NCBI RefSeq assembly: GCF_022259695.1
Contig: NZ_CP092099.1
Span: forward strand, 1,038,471 to 1,102,470
Direction: 5' to 3'
Length of the DNA stretch: 64,000 bases
From: Flaviramulus sp. BrNp1-15
Lineage (GTDB): Bacteria > Bacteroidota > Bacteroidia > Flavobacteriales > Flavobacteriaceae
Shown: positions 52,852 to 61,236 of the stretch, piece by piece
Position numbering within the stretch: the first letter of the stretch is position 1
How the letters are laid out: each line of letters starts with the position of its first letter
Made by a program: the position numbers and the translations under genes
Notes under the pieces: model-generated
Told to the model about the DNA's origin: nothing
Databases searched by the model: none
Seen by the model: the letters and a program-made list of their open reading frames with translations, nothing else

Positions 52852-54193
52852 TTTTTAATCGTTTTTGTTCTAAATGTTCTGCTAGTCGTTTTTCTATAAT
52901 AGGTTCTATTAATGTTTTTCGTTGATTTGTTTTTATAAAAGGATAAATTTCTAATTCATCTTTCATTTTATCATTAGGGTTTGGGTGTTTATTGGTTCCT
53001 AATAAAACTTCTTCACCAGAATCGAATTGTAATTGTTCTTTGGATGCACTTTCTTTAATTTTTCTTTGAATGGTGCCTTCCTTTAATTGTTTTAAAAAGC
53101 CACCGTTTGCCTCAATATTTTTAAATAAATCTAAAGCTTTTTCTGCAAGTTGAGTTGTTAAGCTTTCAATGTAATATGAACCGTCAGAAGGATTATTTAC
53201 TTTATTAAAGTAACTCTCTTGTTTTAAAATTAATAATTGATTTCTCGCAATACGTTCTCCAAATTCATTGTCTTTGTGATAAATAGAGTCATAAGATAAA
53301 TTACTTATTGTATTAACACCGCCTAGTATAGCACTCATACATTCTGTTGTGGTGCGTAACAAGTTAGTATTGTAGTCGTAAAGGGTTTTATTGCGTCTAG
53401 TTGGAGTAGCAATTATATGACAATCTGAGTTGATGTTATATTCTGATGCTAAAGTTTTCCAAAGCGCTCTTAAAGCTCTCAGTTTTGCTATTTCAAAAAA
53501 GTAGTTTGTACCAACCGAAAGATTAAAAGTAACTTGAAGCGACTCATTATTTAAATGATTTAAATATTCATTTGCATGAGCTAAAGCATACGCTAATTGC
53601 TGAACCATTGTTGCACCAGCGTTTTGGTATAACGACGCATTTACACTAAATACTGAGGTTGTTTTTACAATAGCTTCAAAGTGTTTATGGTCTTTATTTA
53701 GGTTGTAAAACCAGTTTCCTGTTTTTACTAAGTTTCCTAAAATATCTGTTTGAATATTTATTTTCGCTTTCGCGGAAAAAGAAATCAGTTTTTTAACAAA
53801 CTCTTCTGATAAAAACTGCAATTCAAAATAAAGTGGAGTAGAAGATAGGTTAATGTTTTTCAATAAATCTTCAATTGAAACTTCTTCAGTTGGTATAATA
53901 AATTTTACACTCTCCGCACCTTTTTCAATAGCATTAATAGCTTTTAAATTTGATTTTTTTGAATTGGAAACAAAAATAGTCTGACAAATTTCCCATTGAG
54001 TGGCTTTAGTATTTGAAACATTAGGCAGTTTCTTAAAATCATCAGCATGATAAAATGGTTTAACTAAAATATCTTCGTTAGTTTTCCATACAAGGGTCTC
54101 ATTGTAATCAGCTCCTTTTAAATCAAACTGAATTTTTTGTTTCCATTGTTTTGCTGAAACAGGACTAAACTCATCAAACAATTTATTAGCCAT
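52841..54193 (-). CDS. mutA: methylmalonyl-CoA mutase small subunit, without B12 domain
   Basis: The 450-residue protein matches the mutase barrel (FSPVSAKQWKQKIQFDLKGADY, RNKTLYDYNTNLLRTTTECMSAILGGVNTISNLSYDS, ERIARNQLLILKQESYFNKVNNPSDGSYYIESLT) but ends without the C-terminal B12-binding domain found in longer MutA proteins (about 620). It would be the non-catalytic partner of MutB. It follows the FtsB-like gene by 1 nt. Confidence 0.9.
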   Translation of the reverse strand: MANKLFDEFSPVSAKQWKQKIQFDLKGADYNETLVWKTNEDILVKPFYHADDFKKLPNVSNTKATQWEICQTIFVSNSKKSNLKAINAIEKGAESVKFIIPTEEVSIEDLLKNINLSSTPLYFELQFLSEEFVKKLISFSAKAKINIQTDILGNLVKTGNWFYNLNKDHKHFEAIVKTTSVFSVNASLYQNAGATMVQQLAYALAHANEYLNHLNNESLQVTFNLSVGTNYFFEIAKLRALRALWKTLASEYNINSDCHIIATPTRRNKTLYDYNTNLLRTTTECMSAILGGVNTISNLSYDSIYHKDNEFGERIARNQLLILKQESYFNKVNNPSDGSYYIESLTTQLAEKALDLFKNIEANGGFLKQLKEGTIQRKIKESASKEQLQFDSGEEVLLGTNKHPNPNDKMKDELEIYPFIKTNQRKTLIEPIIEKRLAEHLEQKRLKNEN

Positions 54194-54194
54194 A

Positions 54195-54524
54195 TTATTT
54201 AGTTTTTAAACTATCTTCATATTCTATAATATAAATTTCTTCATTATCACGCTTCATATAGTATTCTTCTCTTGCAAATTTTTCTAGACCTTCGTCTGTG
54301 CTTAATTTTTTTAAATCTTTATTGTCTTTTTCTATTTCTTTTCTGTAGTATTCTTTTTCGTTTTCTAAAGCTTCAATATCGGTATTTAGTTCATGATGAA
54401 TAAGCCATGAGTTGGCATCAAAAAACAGCATCCAAACAACAAATACAACTAAAATAAGTACAAATATATTTTTAAAAGGTTTTAAATATTTAGTCTTAAA
54501 AAAAGCCATTTTATAGTTTATCAT
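54195..54524 (-). CDS. FtsB/DivIC-type septum formation protein
   Basis: The 109-residue protein has a short cytosolic N-terminus, one membrane helix (NIFVLILVVFVVWMLFF, about 19-35) and a coiled coil (about 45-85: NTDIEALENEKEYYRKEIEKDNKDLKKL), then GLEKFAREEYYMKRDNEEIYIIEY. The GLEKFAREEY motif is diagnostic for the FtsB/DivIC family, which links FtsQ and FtsL at the division septum. It overlaps udk by 14 nt. Confidence 0.92.
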   Translation of the reverse strand: MINYKMAFFKTKYLKPFKNIFVLILVVFVVWMLFFDANSWLIHHELNTDIEALENEKEYYRKEIEKDNKDLKKLSTDEGLEKFAREEYYMKRDNEEIYIIEYEDSLKTK

Positions 54525-55116
54525 TAATAATGGTTTTTACAATATCAATAGCTACTGTATTGTAATGGTTGTTTGGTATTATAATATCTGCATACTCTTT
54601 CATAGGTTCTATAAATTGAGCATGCATAGGTTTTAATGTTGTTTTGTATCTGTTAAGCACCTCGTCTAAGTCTCTTCCACGTTCTGAAATATCTCTTTTT
54701 AAACGTCTAATCAAACGTTCATCACTATCGGCATGAACAAATATTTTTATATCAAACATATCTCGTAATTCTGGATTTGTAAGAATTAAGATACCTTCAA
54801 CTATCATCACTTTACGTGGGTGCGTTAAGATGGTGTCTCCGGTTCTATTATGTTTAACGAAAGAATATACAGGTTGGTGTATAGGCTTTCCATTTTTTAG
54901 TTCTTTTAAATGTTCAACTAAAAGGTCGAAATCTATAGATCTGGGATGGTCAAAATTTATTTTTACACGTTCTTCGTAGTTTAAGTGCGTAGTATCTTTG
55001 TAATAAGAATCTTGAGAAATAATGCCAACTTCGCCTTCAGGTAGCTCATTTATAATTTGATTAACAACTGTAGTTTTTCCGCATCCTGTTCCGCCAGCAA
55101 TTCCAATTATGAGCAT
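54511..55116 (-). CDS. udk: uridine kinase
   Basis: Udk phosphorylates uridine and cytidine in pyrimidine salvage. The 201-residue protein has the P-loop GGTGCGKT (8-15), SQDSYYKD with the catalytic Asp, NFDHPRSIDFDLL, and RRLKRDISERGRD of the lid region. Length is normal. It is the first gene of the udk-ftsB-mutA-lipoprotein-mutB group. Confidence 0.96.
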   Translation of the reverse strand: MLIIGIAGGTGCGKTTVVNQIINELPEGEVGIISQDSYYKDTTHLNYEERVKINFDHPRSIDFDLLVEHLKELKNGKPIHQPVYSFVKHNRTGDTILTHPRKVMIVEGILILTNPELRDMFDIKIFVHADSDERLIRRLKRDISERGRDLDEVLNRYKTTLKPMHAQFIEPMKEYADIIIPNNHYNTVAIDIVKTIINDKL

Positions 55117-55183
55117 GATTTGTTTGTTTAATTAACGTTTTGCAAAGTTAGTTAAATGTTAAATCATTTAAGAGGAAATGTGT

Positions 55184-55597
55184 CTATTTTTTGATATTTG
55201 ACACTTCTTCTTCAGTAACTATTTTGTCATTTTTGTTACCCCAGCTATTTGAGATATAATTCATAACATCTGCTACTTCATCATCATACAAACCCAGAGG
55301 CGCCATATAACCATTATAGACTTTACCATTAACAACTATTTCACCTTCTTGCCCGTATTTAATGCCTTTAATACTTGCTTCACGATTTATTTTAAGATAA
55401 TCGGATTTTGCAAGTGGTGGATATACATTTTCAACACCTTCACCGTTTGGTAAATGGCAGGTTATACAAAAATCTTCATATACTAACCTTCCTCTTTCTG
55501 TACTTTCTTTTAAAGGATTAGATTGACTATAAGCTTGAATATTTGAATTTAAAAAAACTAATAATGCTATGATAAGTTTAATAGCAATGAATTTCAT
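55184..55597 (-). CDS. periplasmic c-type cytochrome
   Basis: The 137-residue protein has a signal peptide ending AYSQS and one haem c motif, CITCH (44-48). A later Met in GYMAPLG is the likely second axial ligand, and ADVMNYISNSWG is the usual final helix. It lies 6 nt downstream of the sugar dehydrogenase on the same strand and would be its natural electron acceptor. Confidence 0.93.
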   Translation of the reverse strand: MKFIAIKLIIALLVFLNSNIQAYSQSNPLKESTERGRLVYEDFCITCHLPNGEGVENVYPPLAKSDYLKINREASIKGIKYGQEGEIVVNGKVYNGYMAPLGLYDDEVADVMNYISNSWGNKNDKIVTEEEVSNIKK

Positions 55598-55603
55598 GTG
55601 TTT

Positions 55604-56740
55604 TTATTTTTTAGGAACAATTTTAACGATACCTTTCTTTTCTATAGCAACATAAATGTATCCATCAGGACCTTGAATAACATTGCGAACACGACCTAAG
55701 CCTTCTAACAACTTTTCACGTTTAACAACTTTGTTATTTTTTAATTCTAATCGTTCTAAATATGCGAATTTTAAAGAACCAACCAAGATATTTCCTTCCC
55801 ATTCTGGATATATATTTGATGTTACAAAAGCCATACCGCTTGGAGCAATTGAAGGCACCCAATAAAACAGAGGTTGCTCCATACCTTCCTTTTCTGTAAT
55901 GTCTGTAAATGGCGTACCGCTGTAATTTATTCCATAAGAAATGACAGGCCACCCAAAGTTTTTGCCTTTTTCTACAATATTTATTTCATCACCACCTCTG
56001 GGACCATGTTCGTTAATCCAAATAGCTCCTGTTGAAGGATGAATTGCCATACCTTGAGGGTTTCTATGGCCGTAACTATAAATAGAAGTTTTAGCATTTT
56101 CAGTACCAACAAATGGATTGTCTGAAGGTGTGCTACCGTCATCATTTAGTCTGTAAATTTTCCCACCATCTCTCGTAATATCTTGAGGGTTAACATCGCG
56201 TTCACCTCGCTCACCTATAGAAAAATATAAGTAGCCATCATTATCAAATTCTATGCGAGAGCCAAAATGTTGGCCTCTCCTTGTATTTGGGCTAGCTTTA
56301 TAGAGTAATTGTTTTTCAACTAAAGTGTTGCCATCTAGTTTAGCTCTCATTAAAGCGGTATTTCCACCGTCTCCTTCACCTTCAGTTGAACTATAAGTCA
56401 TGTAAATCCATCCATTATTTTCATAATCAGGATGAATTTCTATATCTAAAAAGCCACCTTGCCCACGAAAATATACTTCTGGGGCACCTTCAATAAATGT
56501 TTTTTTACCATTTTTAAAATGAATTAATTCTCCTGTTTGTTCTGTAATGAGTAAACTTTCATCAGGTAAAAAAACCATACCCCAAGGAATGTTTAAATCT
56601 GGAACAACTATTTCTGATGTGTAATTGATTTTTTCAGGATTTTCAGCTTTTACCTCAGAATCTGTTTGTTGTGCACAAGCACTTATTGTGATAAGAATTA
56701 CAGTAAGTAAGGAATAAAATAGTTTCATTTTATTAGGCAT
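55604..56740 (-). CDS. PQQ-dependent sugar (glucose/sorbosone-type) dehydrogenase lipoprotein
   Basis: The 378-residue protein is a lipoprotein (Cys22, ISACAQ) with a six-bladed beta-propeller. Typical marks are NIPWGMVFLPDESLLITEQTG, GGFLDIEIHPDYENNGWIYMTYS, GQHFGSRIEFDNDGYLYFSIGERG, YSYGHRNPQGMAIHP (catalytic His), WINEHGPRGGDEINI and KNFGWPVISYGINYSG. It would oxidise an aldose with PQQ in the periplasm. Met5 is an alternative start. The neighbours are a cytochrome c and a TonB receptor. Confidence 0.93.
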   Translation of the reverse strand: MPNKMKLFYSLLTVILITISACAQQTDSEVKAENPEKINYTSEIVVPDLNIPWGMVFLPDESLLITEQTGELIHFKNGKKTFIEGAPEVYFRGQGGFLDIEIHPDYENNGWIYMTYSSTEGEGDGGNTALMRAKLDGNTLVEKQLLYKASPNTRRGQHFGSRIEFDNDGYLYFSIGERGERDVNPQDITRDGGKIYRLNDDGSTPSDNPFVGTENAKTSIYSYGHRNPQGMAIHPSTGAIWINEHGPRGGDEINIVEKGKNFGWPVISYGINYSGTPFTDITEKEGMEQPLFYWVPSIAPSGMAFVTSNIYPEWEGNILVGSLKFAYLERLELKNNKVVKREKLLEGLGRVRNVIQGPDGYIYVAIEKKGIVKIVPKK

Positions 56741-56746
56741 ATAGGG

Positions 56747-59074
56747 TTAAAAATTATAATTCAAATTAACACCAGTAAAGTAATTTACTGGATTTCCTGG
56801 ATAATAATATCTAGGTGCATTACCTCCAAAGCCTGATGCATTTATCAAGATTTGTGATGCGTAATGCTTATCAAAGATATTGTTTACACCTATAAATGTG
56901 TTTAATTTTAGCTTTTTATTAAGATTTAACTGATAACCTATTTTAAAATTTGTTAAACTGTATCTGTCTGAATACAAGTTGTTACTGTCGGTAATTGGCA
57001 TTTTTCCAACATACAGGAAGTTAATGTTACCATAAATACCAAAAGTGGAATTAAAATCTACACCAGTATTAAAAATATCTGAGGGAACACCAGTTAAATC
57101 ATTTCCAGAATAATCATTGCTATCATCAACAAAATCTTTAAAAGTAAAATTATTAAGCGTATAATTTATAAATGAACTTATGGAAATATTTTCATTGTTT
57201 AGCCAATTATAATTCAAAGCTAATTCTAAACCATCATGTTGTGTTCTACCAGCGTTAATGCCAATAAATTGATCTTCAGTTGTTCTTCGGGCTACTAAAA
57301 GGTTTTTTATATCAAGTCTATAAAGCGATATATTATATTGCAAACGGTTATTAGTAGTTGAACCTCTCGCACCAATTTCAAAATTCCAACCGGTTTCTGG
57401 TTTTAAACTGTTGTTTATTTGTCCGTCTGGTAGTAAAGTTTCTTCAAGAGATAACGGAGAAAAGCCATGACTTATACTAGAAAAAACACTGAAATTTTCC
57501 GAAAATAAATGCGAAACACCAAGTTTAGGAGATATTATGTTTTTAAATTTAAATTCACCTGATTGGTCTGGATTTTCGGTTGAAGCAGGAAATCTGTCAT
57601 TTAAAACATAAGACGTTTCATTTAAGTTTAAGCCAATAGATAATGTTGTTTTTTTAGAAATCTCGTAATTACCTTCAGCAAATACGTTGTAGTATTTTCT
57701 ATCTTCTTTAAAATCTGATAATTTATCACCTTCAACACTTCCGGTTCCAGCAGGGAAATCTTGATACAAATTATCAAATGTTGCATATTTATAATTGTCT
57801 TTAAATAATTCACCACCCACTGTCCAGTTCAGGTTGTTGTCAAATATTTTTGAATTTCCTAATAAGCGAGTTCTAATACCAATAGCAAAAGTTTTTTCTT
57901 TTAAAATATTAAATGGTCTGGGTTCGTAAGCATTTCTAAATGATGTAAAAACACTAGTAGATTGATTTAAAGTACTATTATATTCATGATTCCAAGATAC
58001 TCCTAAAATACCTCGTTTAGAATCTTCAAAACCTTTGGCTTGTCTCCAGGTAAAAGCTGCAGATTCTGGATTTTCATTAAAAGCTGTTTCGTTTATTGAG
58101 CTGGGTATGAATGCTTTTAGATTAACAAAGCTACCCAAAAACGATAACTCATCTTTTTTACTTAAAAAATGATTAGATGTTAAAGTAAATGTTTGTCTGT
58201 CGTAGCTGTTATTGTCTCGGTAGCCATCACTGTGTGTATTACTATAAACAGCTCTAAAGCTATTTTTTAATGAACCATGATTTACATTCACAATGCCTTT
58301 AACAAGTCCAAAAGAACCTATAGAAAATTCACCATTGATGTTGGAGTTGTTTAAATATGAATTTTGAGGTGTTAAGTGAATTGTGCCACCTAAACCAGCG
58401 CCGTAAATACTTGATGCAGCACCTTTAATTATTTCAAAACGTGATATTGAAGCGAGTTCGAAATCTTCAATAGTAGTAGCTCCACTACCATTTGTTAATG
58501 GAATATCTTTAAAATAAGCTCTAATTTTTGAAGTGCCAAAAAGATTTCTGGAACCAACACCTCTAATTGTAATTCTATTTGTATTTAGTGCGCCATTTTG
58601 CATAAAAATACCGGGAGTTCTATTTAGAATAGGAGCAAAATCTATATTGTTTGAACGTTGAATATCTTCGGAAGAAATAATATTGATAGACGCCGTGGAT
58701 TTTTTTAATTGTTTTGGAATATGGTTTGCATTTATAACAATTTCATTTAATTCTGAAGGATTAATATTCAATTGAATAATGTAAAATTGATTTTCTTCGA
58801 GCTTTAAACTTTTTTCAATATAGCCTTCTTTTTTAAATGTATAAGTACCAGCTTTATTTATCTCGAAAGTTCCATCTGGATTCGAGGTGTAATATGTTTC
58901 ATTATTTTCAATATTTATTATTTTGGTAAACCCTAAGGCAGTGTTGTTTTCTCCATCTACAATTTTTCCTTTAATCATAGATTGACCATAAATGTTTAAG
59001 TTGAAAATGCAAATAAGTAATAAAAAAGGAAGTTCTTTCTTGATAAAAGGCATGTTTAGTTTTTTAAATTTCAA
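56747..59074 (-). CDS. TonB-dependent receptor
   Basis: The 775-residue protein has a signal peptide (about 1-30), a carboxypeptidase-regulatory-like domain (MIKGKIVDGENNTALGFTKI), a plug (about 125-235: ASINIISSEDIQRSNNIDFAPILNRTPGIFMQNGALNTNRITIRGVGSRN) and a 22-strand type barrel ending GVNLNYNF with a terminal Phe. The plug motif IRGVGSR is typical. It begins the dehydrogenase-cytochrome operon (6-nt gap), so it may import the sugar, PQQ or a metal they need. Confidence 0.94.
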   Translation of the reverse strand: MKFKKLNMPFIKKELPFLLLICIFNLNIYGQSMIKGKIVDGENNTALGFTKIINIENNETYYTSNPDGTFEINKAGTYTFKKEGYIEKSLKLEENQFYIIQLNINPSELNEIVINANHIPKQLKKSTASINIISSEDIQRSNNIDFAPILNRTPGIFMQNGALNTNRITIRGVGSRNLFGTSKIRAYFKDIPLTNGSGATTIEDFELASISRFEIIKGAASSIYGAGLGGTIHLTPQNSYLNNSNINGEFSIGSFGLVKGIVNVNHGSLKNSFRAVYSNTHSDGYRDNNSYDRQTFTLTSNHFLSKKDELSFLGSFVNLKAFIPSSINETAFNENPESAAFTWRQAKGFEDSKRGILGVSWNHEYNSTLNQSTSVFTSFRNAYEPRPFNILKEKTFAIGIRTRLLGNSKIFDNNLNWTVGGELFKDNYKYATFDNLYQDFPAGTGSVEGDKLSDFKEDRKYYNVFAEGNYEISKKTTLSIGLNLNETSYVLNDRFPASTENPDQSGEFKFKNIISPKLGVSHLFSENFSVFSSISHGFSPLSLEETLLPDGQINNSLKPETGWNFEIGARGSTTNNRLQYNISLYRLDIKNLLVARRTTEDQFIGINAGRTQHDGLELALNYNWLNNENISISSFINYTLNNFTFKDFVDDSNDYSGNDLTGVPSDIFNTGVDFNSTFGIYGNINFLYVGKMPITDSNNLYSDRYSLTNFKIGYQLNLNKKLKLNTFIGVNNIFDKHYASQILINASGFGGNAPRYYYPGNPVNYFTGVNLNYNF

Positions 59075-59123
59075 GATGCTAAATTATCACTTTTTAATAA
59101 GAAATATTTTTTTGGAATTGTAA

Positions 59124-59152
59124 TTGAGAAATGAATAAAAAAACTATATTTG
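59124..59152 (+). promoter_or_regulatory. tRNA-Pro promoter
   Basis: TTG (59124-59126), 18 nt spacer, and TATATTTG (59145-59152), 24 nt before the tRNA. Confidence 0.7.
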
Positions 59153-59176
59153 CATCCCGTTACAGATAACCAAAAT

Positions 59177-59251
59177 CGGGGTGTAGCGTAGCCCGGTTAT
59201 CGCGCCGCGTTTGGGACGCGGAGGTCGCAGGTTCGAATCCTGCCACCCCGA
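59177..59251 (+). tRNA. tRNA-Pro (anticodon UGG)
   Basis: A 75-nt cloverleaf: acceptor CGGGGTG pairs with CACCCCG, the anticodon stem CCGCG/CGCGG encloses TTTGGGA with anticodon TGG, and the T arm is CAGGTTCGAATCCTG. The discriminator base is A, and CCA is not encoded. It has its own promoter and terminator and stands between two minus-strand groups. Confidence 0.97.
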
Positions 59252-59260
59252 CTTTAAATT

Positions 59261-59296
59261 AAAAAAGCCTGAAAATTATAATTTTCAGGCTTTTTT
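59261..59296. terminator. terminator after tRNA-Pro
   Basis: GCCTGAAAAT (59267-59276) pairs with ATTTTCAGGC (59281-59290), with A and T runs. It also serves the minus-strand gene end at 59361 poorly, so it mainly terminates the tRNA. Confidence 0.88.
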
Positions 59297-59360
59297 AATA
59301 CTGAATCTTAAAGCAATTGTGTGTGATAGCATGCGCAAACTATAATGAAGTTCAAAAAAA

Positions 59361-59843
59361 TTAATTTTGAAAAGACCTATTTTGTTCTGTTTCAATTAAT
59401 TTTTCAAAATATTCAACTATAGAGAATATGTTTTTAAATATAGCTCTTTGAAATTGTTTGTTTTTAAGTGTTTTAGTATTGTGTTTAACCATTGATTCTT
59501 TGTTTTCTTCAACAACTCTAATAAGCTCTTTAAATTTATTGAAATTAACAGACGGGTTCCAGCTTAAATACCCTATAAGTTTTAAATCATTTTGATTAAA
59601 CAAATATCTGGCACCTGCTTTTATAGCTGAATCCTTGCCTTTGTTTTTTTTAATATCAACAATATTTATAGTTGTTTCACATTTATCTTTTATGGCATGT
59701 AGTCTCTCAAGAGTATCGTCTTTACTACCATTATTAACAAGACATAAATGAGTGTTATTTTTTATATTAAATAAGTTATTAAATAAATTACTGTCAATAT
59801 CATTTTCATTATCATGGAATATAATTATAATTCCTATTTTCAT
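59361..59843 (-). CDS. degenerate/truncated family 2 glycosyltransferase-like protein
   Basis: The 160-residue protein matches the first half of the GT2 domain in the next gene: IGIIIIFHDNE, HLCLVNNGSKDDTLERLHAI, KKNKGKDSAIKAGARY. Where the neighbour has the DAD metal motif (LDADLS) this protein reads LSWNPS (Ser94, Trp95, Asn96), and the acceptor half is missing. It is therefore unlikely to be an active transferase. It may be a decaying duplicate or a regulatory pseudoenzyme. It lies 30 nt downstream of the receiver-glycosyltransferase gene. Confidence 0.75.
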   Translation of the reverse strand: MKIGIIIIFHDNENDIDSNLFNNLFNIKNNTHLCLVNNGSKDDTLERLHAIKDKCETTINIVDIKKNKGKDSAIKAGARYLFNQNDLKLIGYLSWNPSVNFNKFKELIRVVEENKESMVKHNTKTLKNKQFQRAIFKNIFSIVEYFEKLIETEQNRSFQN

Positions 59844-59873
59844 TATGAATATTCTTTTTTAGTTTTAAATAAT

Positions 59874-61055
59874 TTATGCTGTTTCTAGTTTGTTTTCGGT
59901 AACAGAGTTAGCACTTTTTTTACCTCTGTAAACCCATGCTATTTGTCCTAATTGCATTACTATTTTAATTGAATCTTTCATAGATAGTTTAGAACCATCT
60001 GCATGAATCCATCTTTTTAATGGTTGTTCACAAAGTATTTTTTTAGCTTGTTTTAACCCAAAATGTTGTGTCATTCTTTTAAATATTTCTACATCAAAAA
60101 TCCACTGAGTTACAAACTTTTTACCAAAAGCAATTTGAATTACATCTTTACTAAAGATTTTTGCTCCACATTGAGTGTCTTTAAAATCCATTTTTAAAAT
60201 CTTTCTAATGATATAATTGATGGTTAAACTAATAATTTTACGAGCAGATTCTTTAGTTATATTCGCTCCCATTCTAGCAATTCTTGAACCACTTACAATT
60301 TTAAAATCTGAATTTTCAATAGTTTTTACTAAGTCATCAAAGTCTGCTAAATCTGTAGATAAATCAGCATCTAAAAACCCTATATAATCTAAGTCTTCTT
60401 TTTTAGCCATGTGCAACATGCCTAAACGAACAGCTTCTGCCTTTCCTCCATTTTTTTCACAATCGTAAACCGTAATGAAGTCTTCTCTACCTTTTCTTAA
60501 ATTATGAAGCACTTCTAAGGTTTTGTCTTTACTTCCATCATTTACAAAACACAAGTGGTAACCAGAATTTTTATCTATGTAATCTGTAAATTCTTTACTT
60601 AAAAGTCTTTCTTCTTCATTATAACAAGGAATAACAACACCAACACAACGCTGCTGAATCATTACTTCACTTTTAGTAGAACTTTTTTGTGTTTCTGGAG
60701 CACCAATTAATCGTTTTACACGCGCGCAGATTTCATTCATGCTTAATGGTTTTTTCATATAGTCATTAATACCTAATTCAAAACCTTCTGTTATTATGTC
60801 ATCTTTAGTGTTACCAGAAAGTACCATTATTGGTGTTAGAGAATTTTTAGTTACTCTAATGTATTTAACAACATCTAACCCTGAAACCCAAGGCATATTT
60901 ATATCTACTATCACTAAATCTGGATTAAATGAATTGTATAATTCTAATCCTTTAGTTGAATCGGTTTCGATTTTAACTTCGTAACCTAATTCGGTTAACC
61001 TTTTTTGTAAAGGAAGTAAAACTAATTGTTGGTCATCTATTGCTAAAACTTTCAT
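59874..61055 (-). CDS. response-regulator receiver fused to GT2 glycosyltransferase
   Basis: A 393-residue fusion. Residues 1-118 form a receiver domain: Asp7/Asp8, phospho-acceptor Asp51 (VDINMP), Ser80 and Lys102-Pro103. Residues 137-370 form a GT2 domain of the polyprenyl-phosphate sugar synthase type: VVIPCYNEEERL, FVNDGSKD, LDADLSTDL with the DxD at 229-231, VSGSR, and DTQCGAKIF. It would transfer a sugar to a polyprenyl phosphate under control of phosphorylation. No histidine kinase is adjacent. Promoter TACTTTTG (61087-61094, minus). Confidence 0.9.
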   Translation of the reverse strand: MKVLAIDDQQLVLLPLQKRLTELGYEVKIETDSTKGLELYNSFNPDLVIVDINMPWVSGLDVVKYIRVTKNSLTPIMVLSGNTKDDIITEGFELGINDYMKKPLSMNEICARVKRLIGAPETQKSSTKSEVMIQQRCVGVVIPCYNEEERLLSKEFTDYIDKNSGYHLCFVNDGSKDKTLEVLHNLRKGREDFITVYDCEKNGGKAEAVRLGMLHMAKKEDLDYIGFLDADLSTDLADFDDLVKTIENSDFKIVSGSRIARMGANITKESARKIISLTINYIIRKILKMDFKDTQCGAKIFSKDVIQIAFGKKFVTQWIFDVEIFKRMTQHFGLKQAKKILCEQPLKRWIHADGSKLSMKDSIKIVMQLGQIAWVYRGKKSANSVTENKLETA

Positions 61056-61086
61056 AAGTAAGTTGTTTTATTTGTTTTTGATGATT

Positions 61087-61094
61087 CAAAAGTA
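61087..61094 (-). promoter_or_regulatory. -7 element of the receiver-glycosyltransferase gene
   Basis: Minus-strand TACTTTTG fits TAnnTTTG and lies 31 nt upstream of the ATG at 61055. The divergent gene at 61237 has TATCTTTA at 61203-61210 on the plus strand, 7 of 8 matches. Confidence 0.5.
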
Positions 61095-61236
61095 CTATGG
61101 AAAGCCAGTGTAAAATTCTTATTTAGTTTAACCTATAGTTAAGTGTCGACGAATGGTAGATTGCTGTAGATAATTAAAAAATGAAGCACTGTTTAATTTA
61201 TTTATCTTTACCACATTGTTTTAGCTTAGGCTTTAA

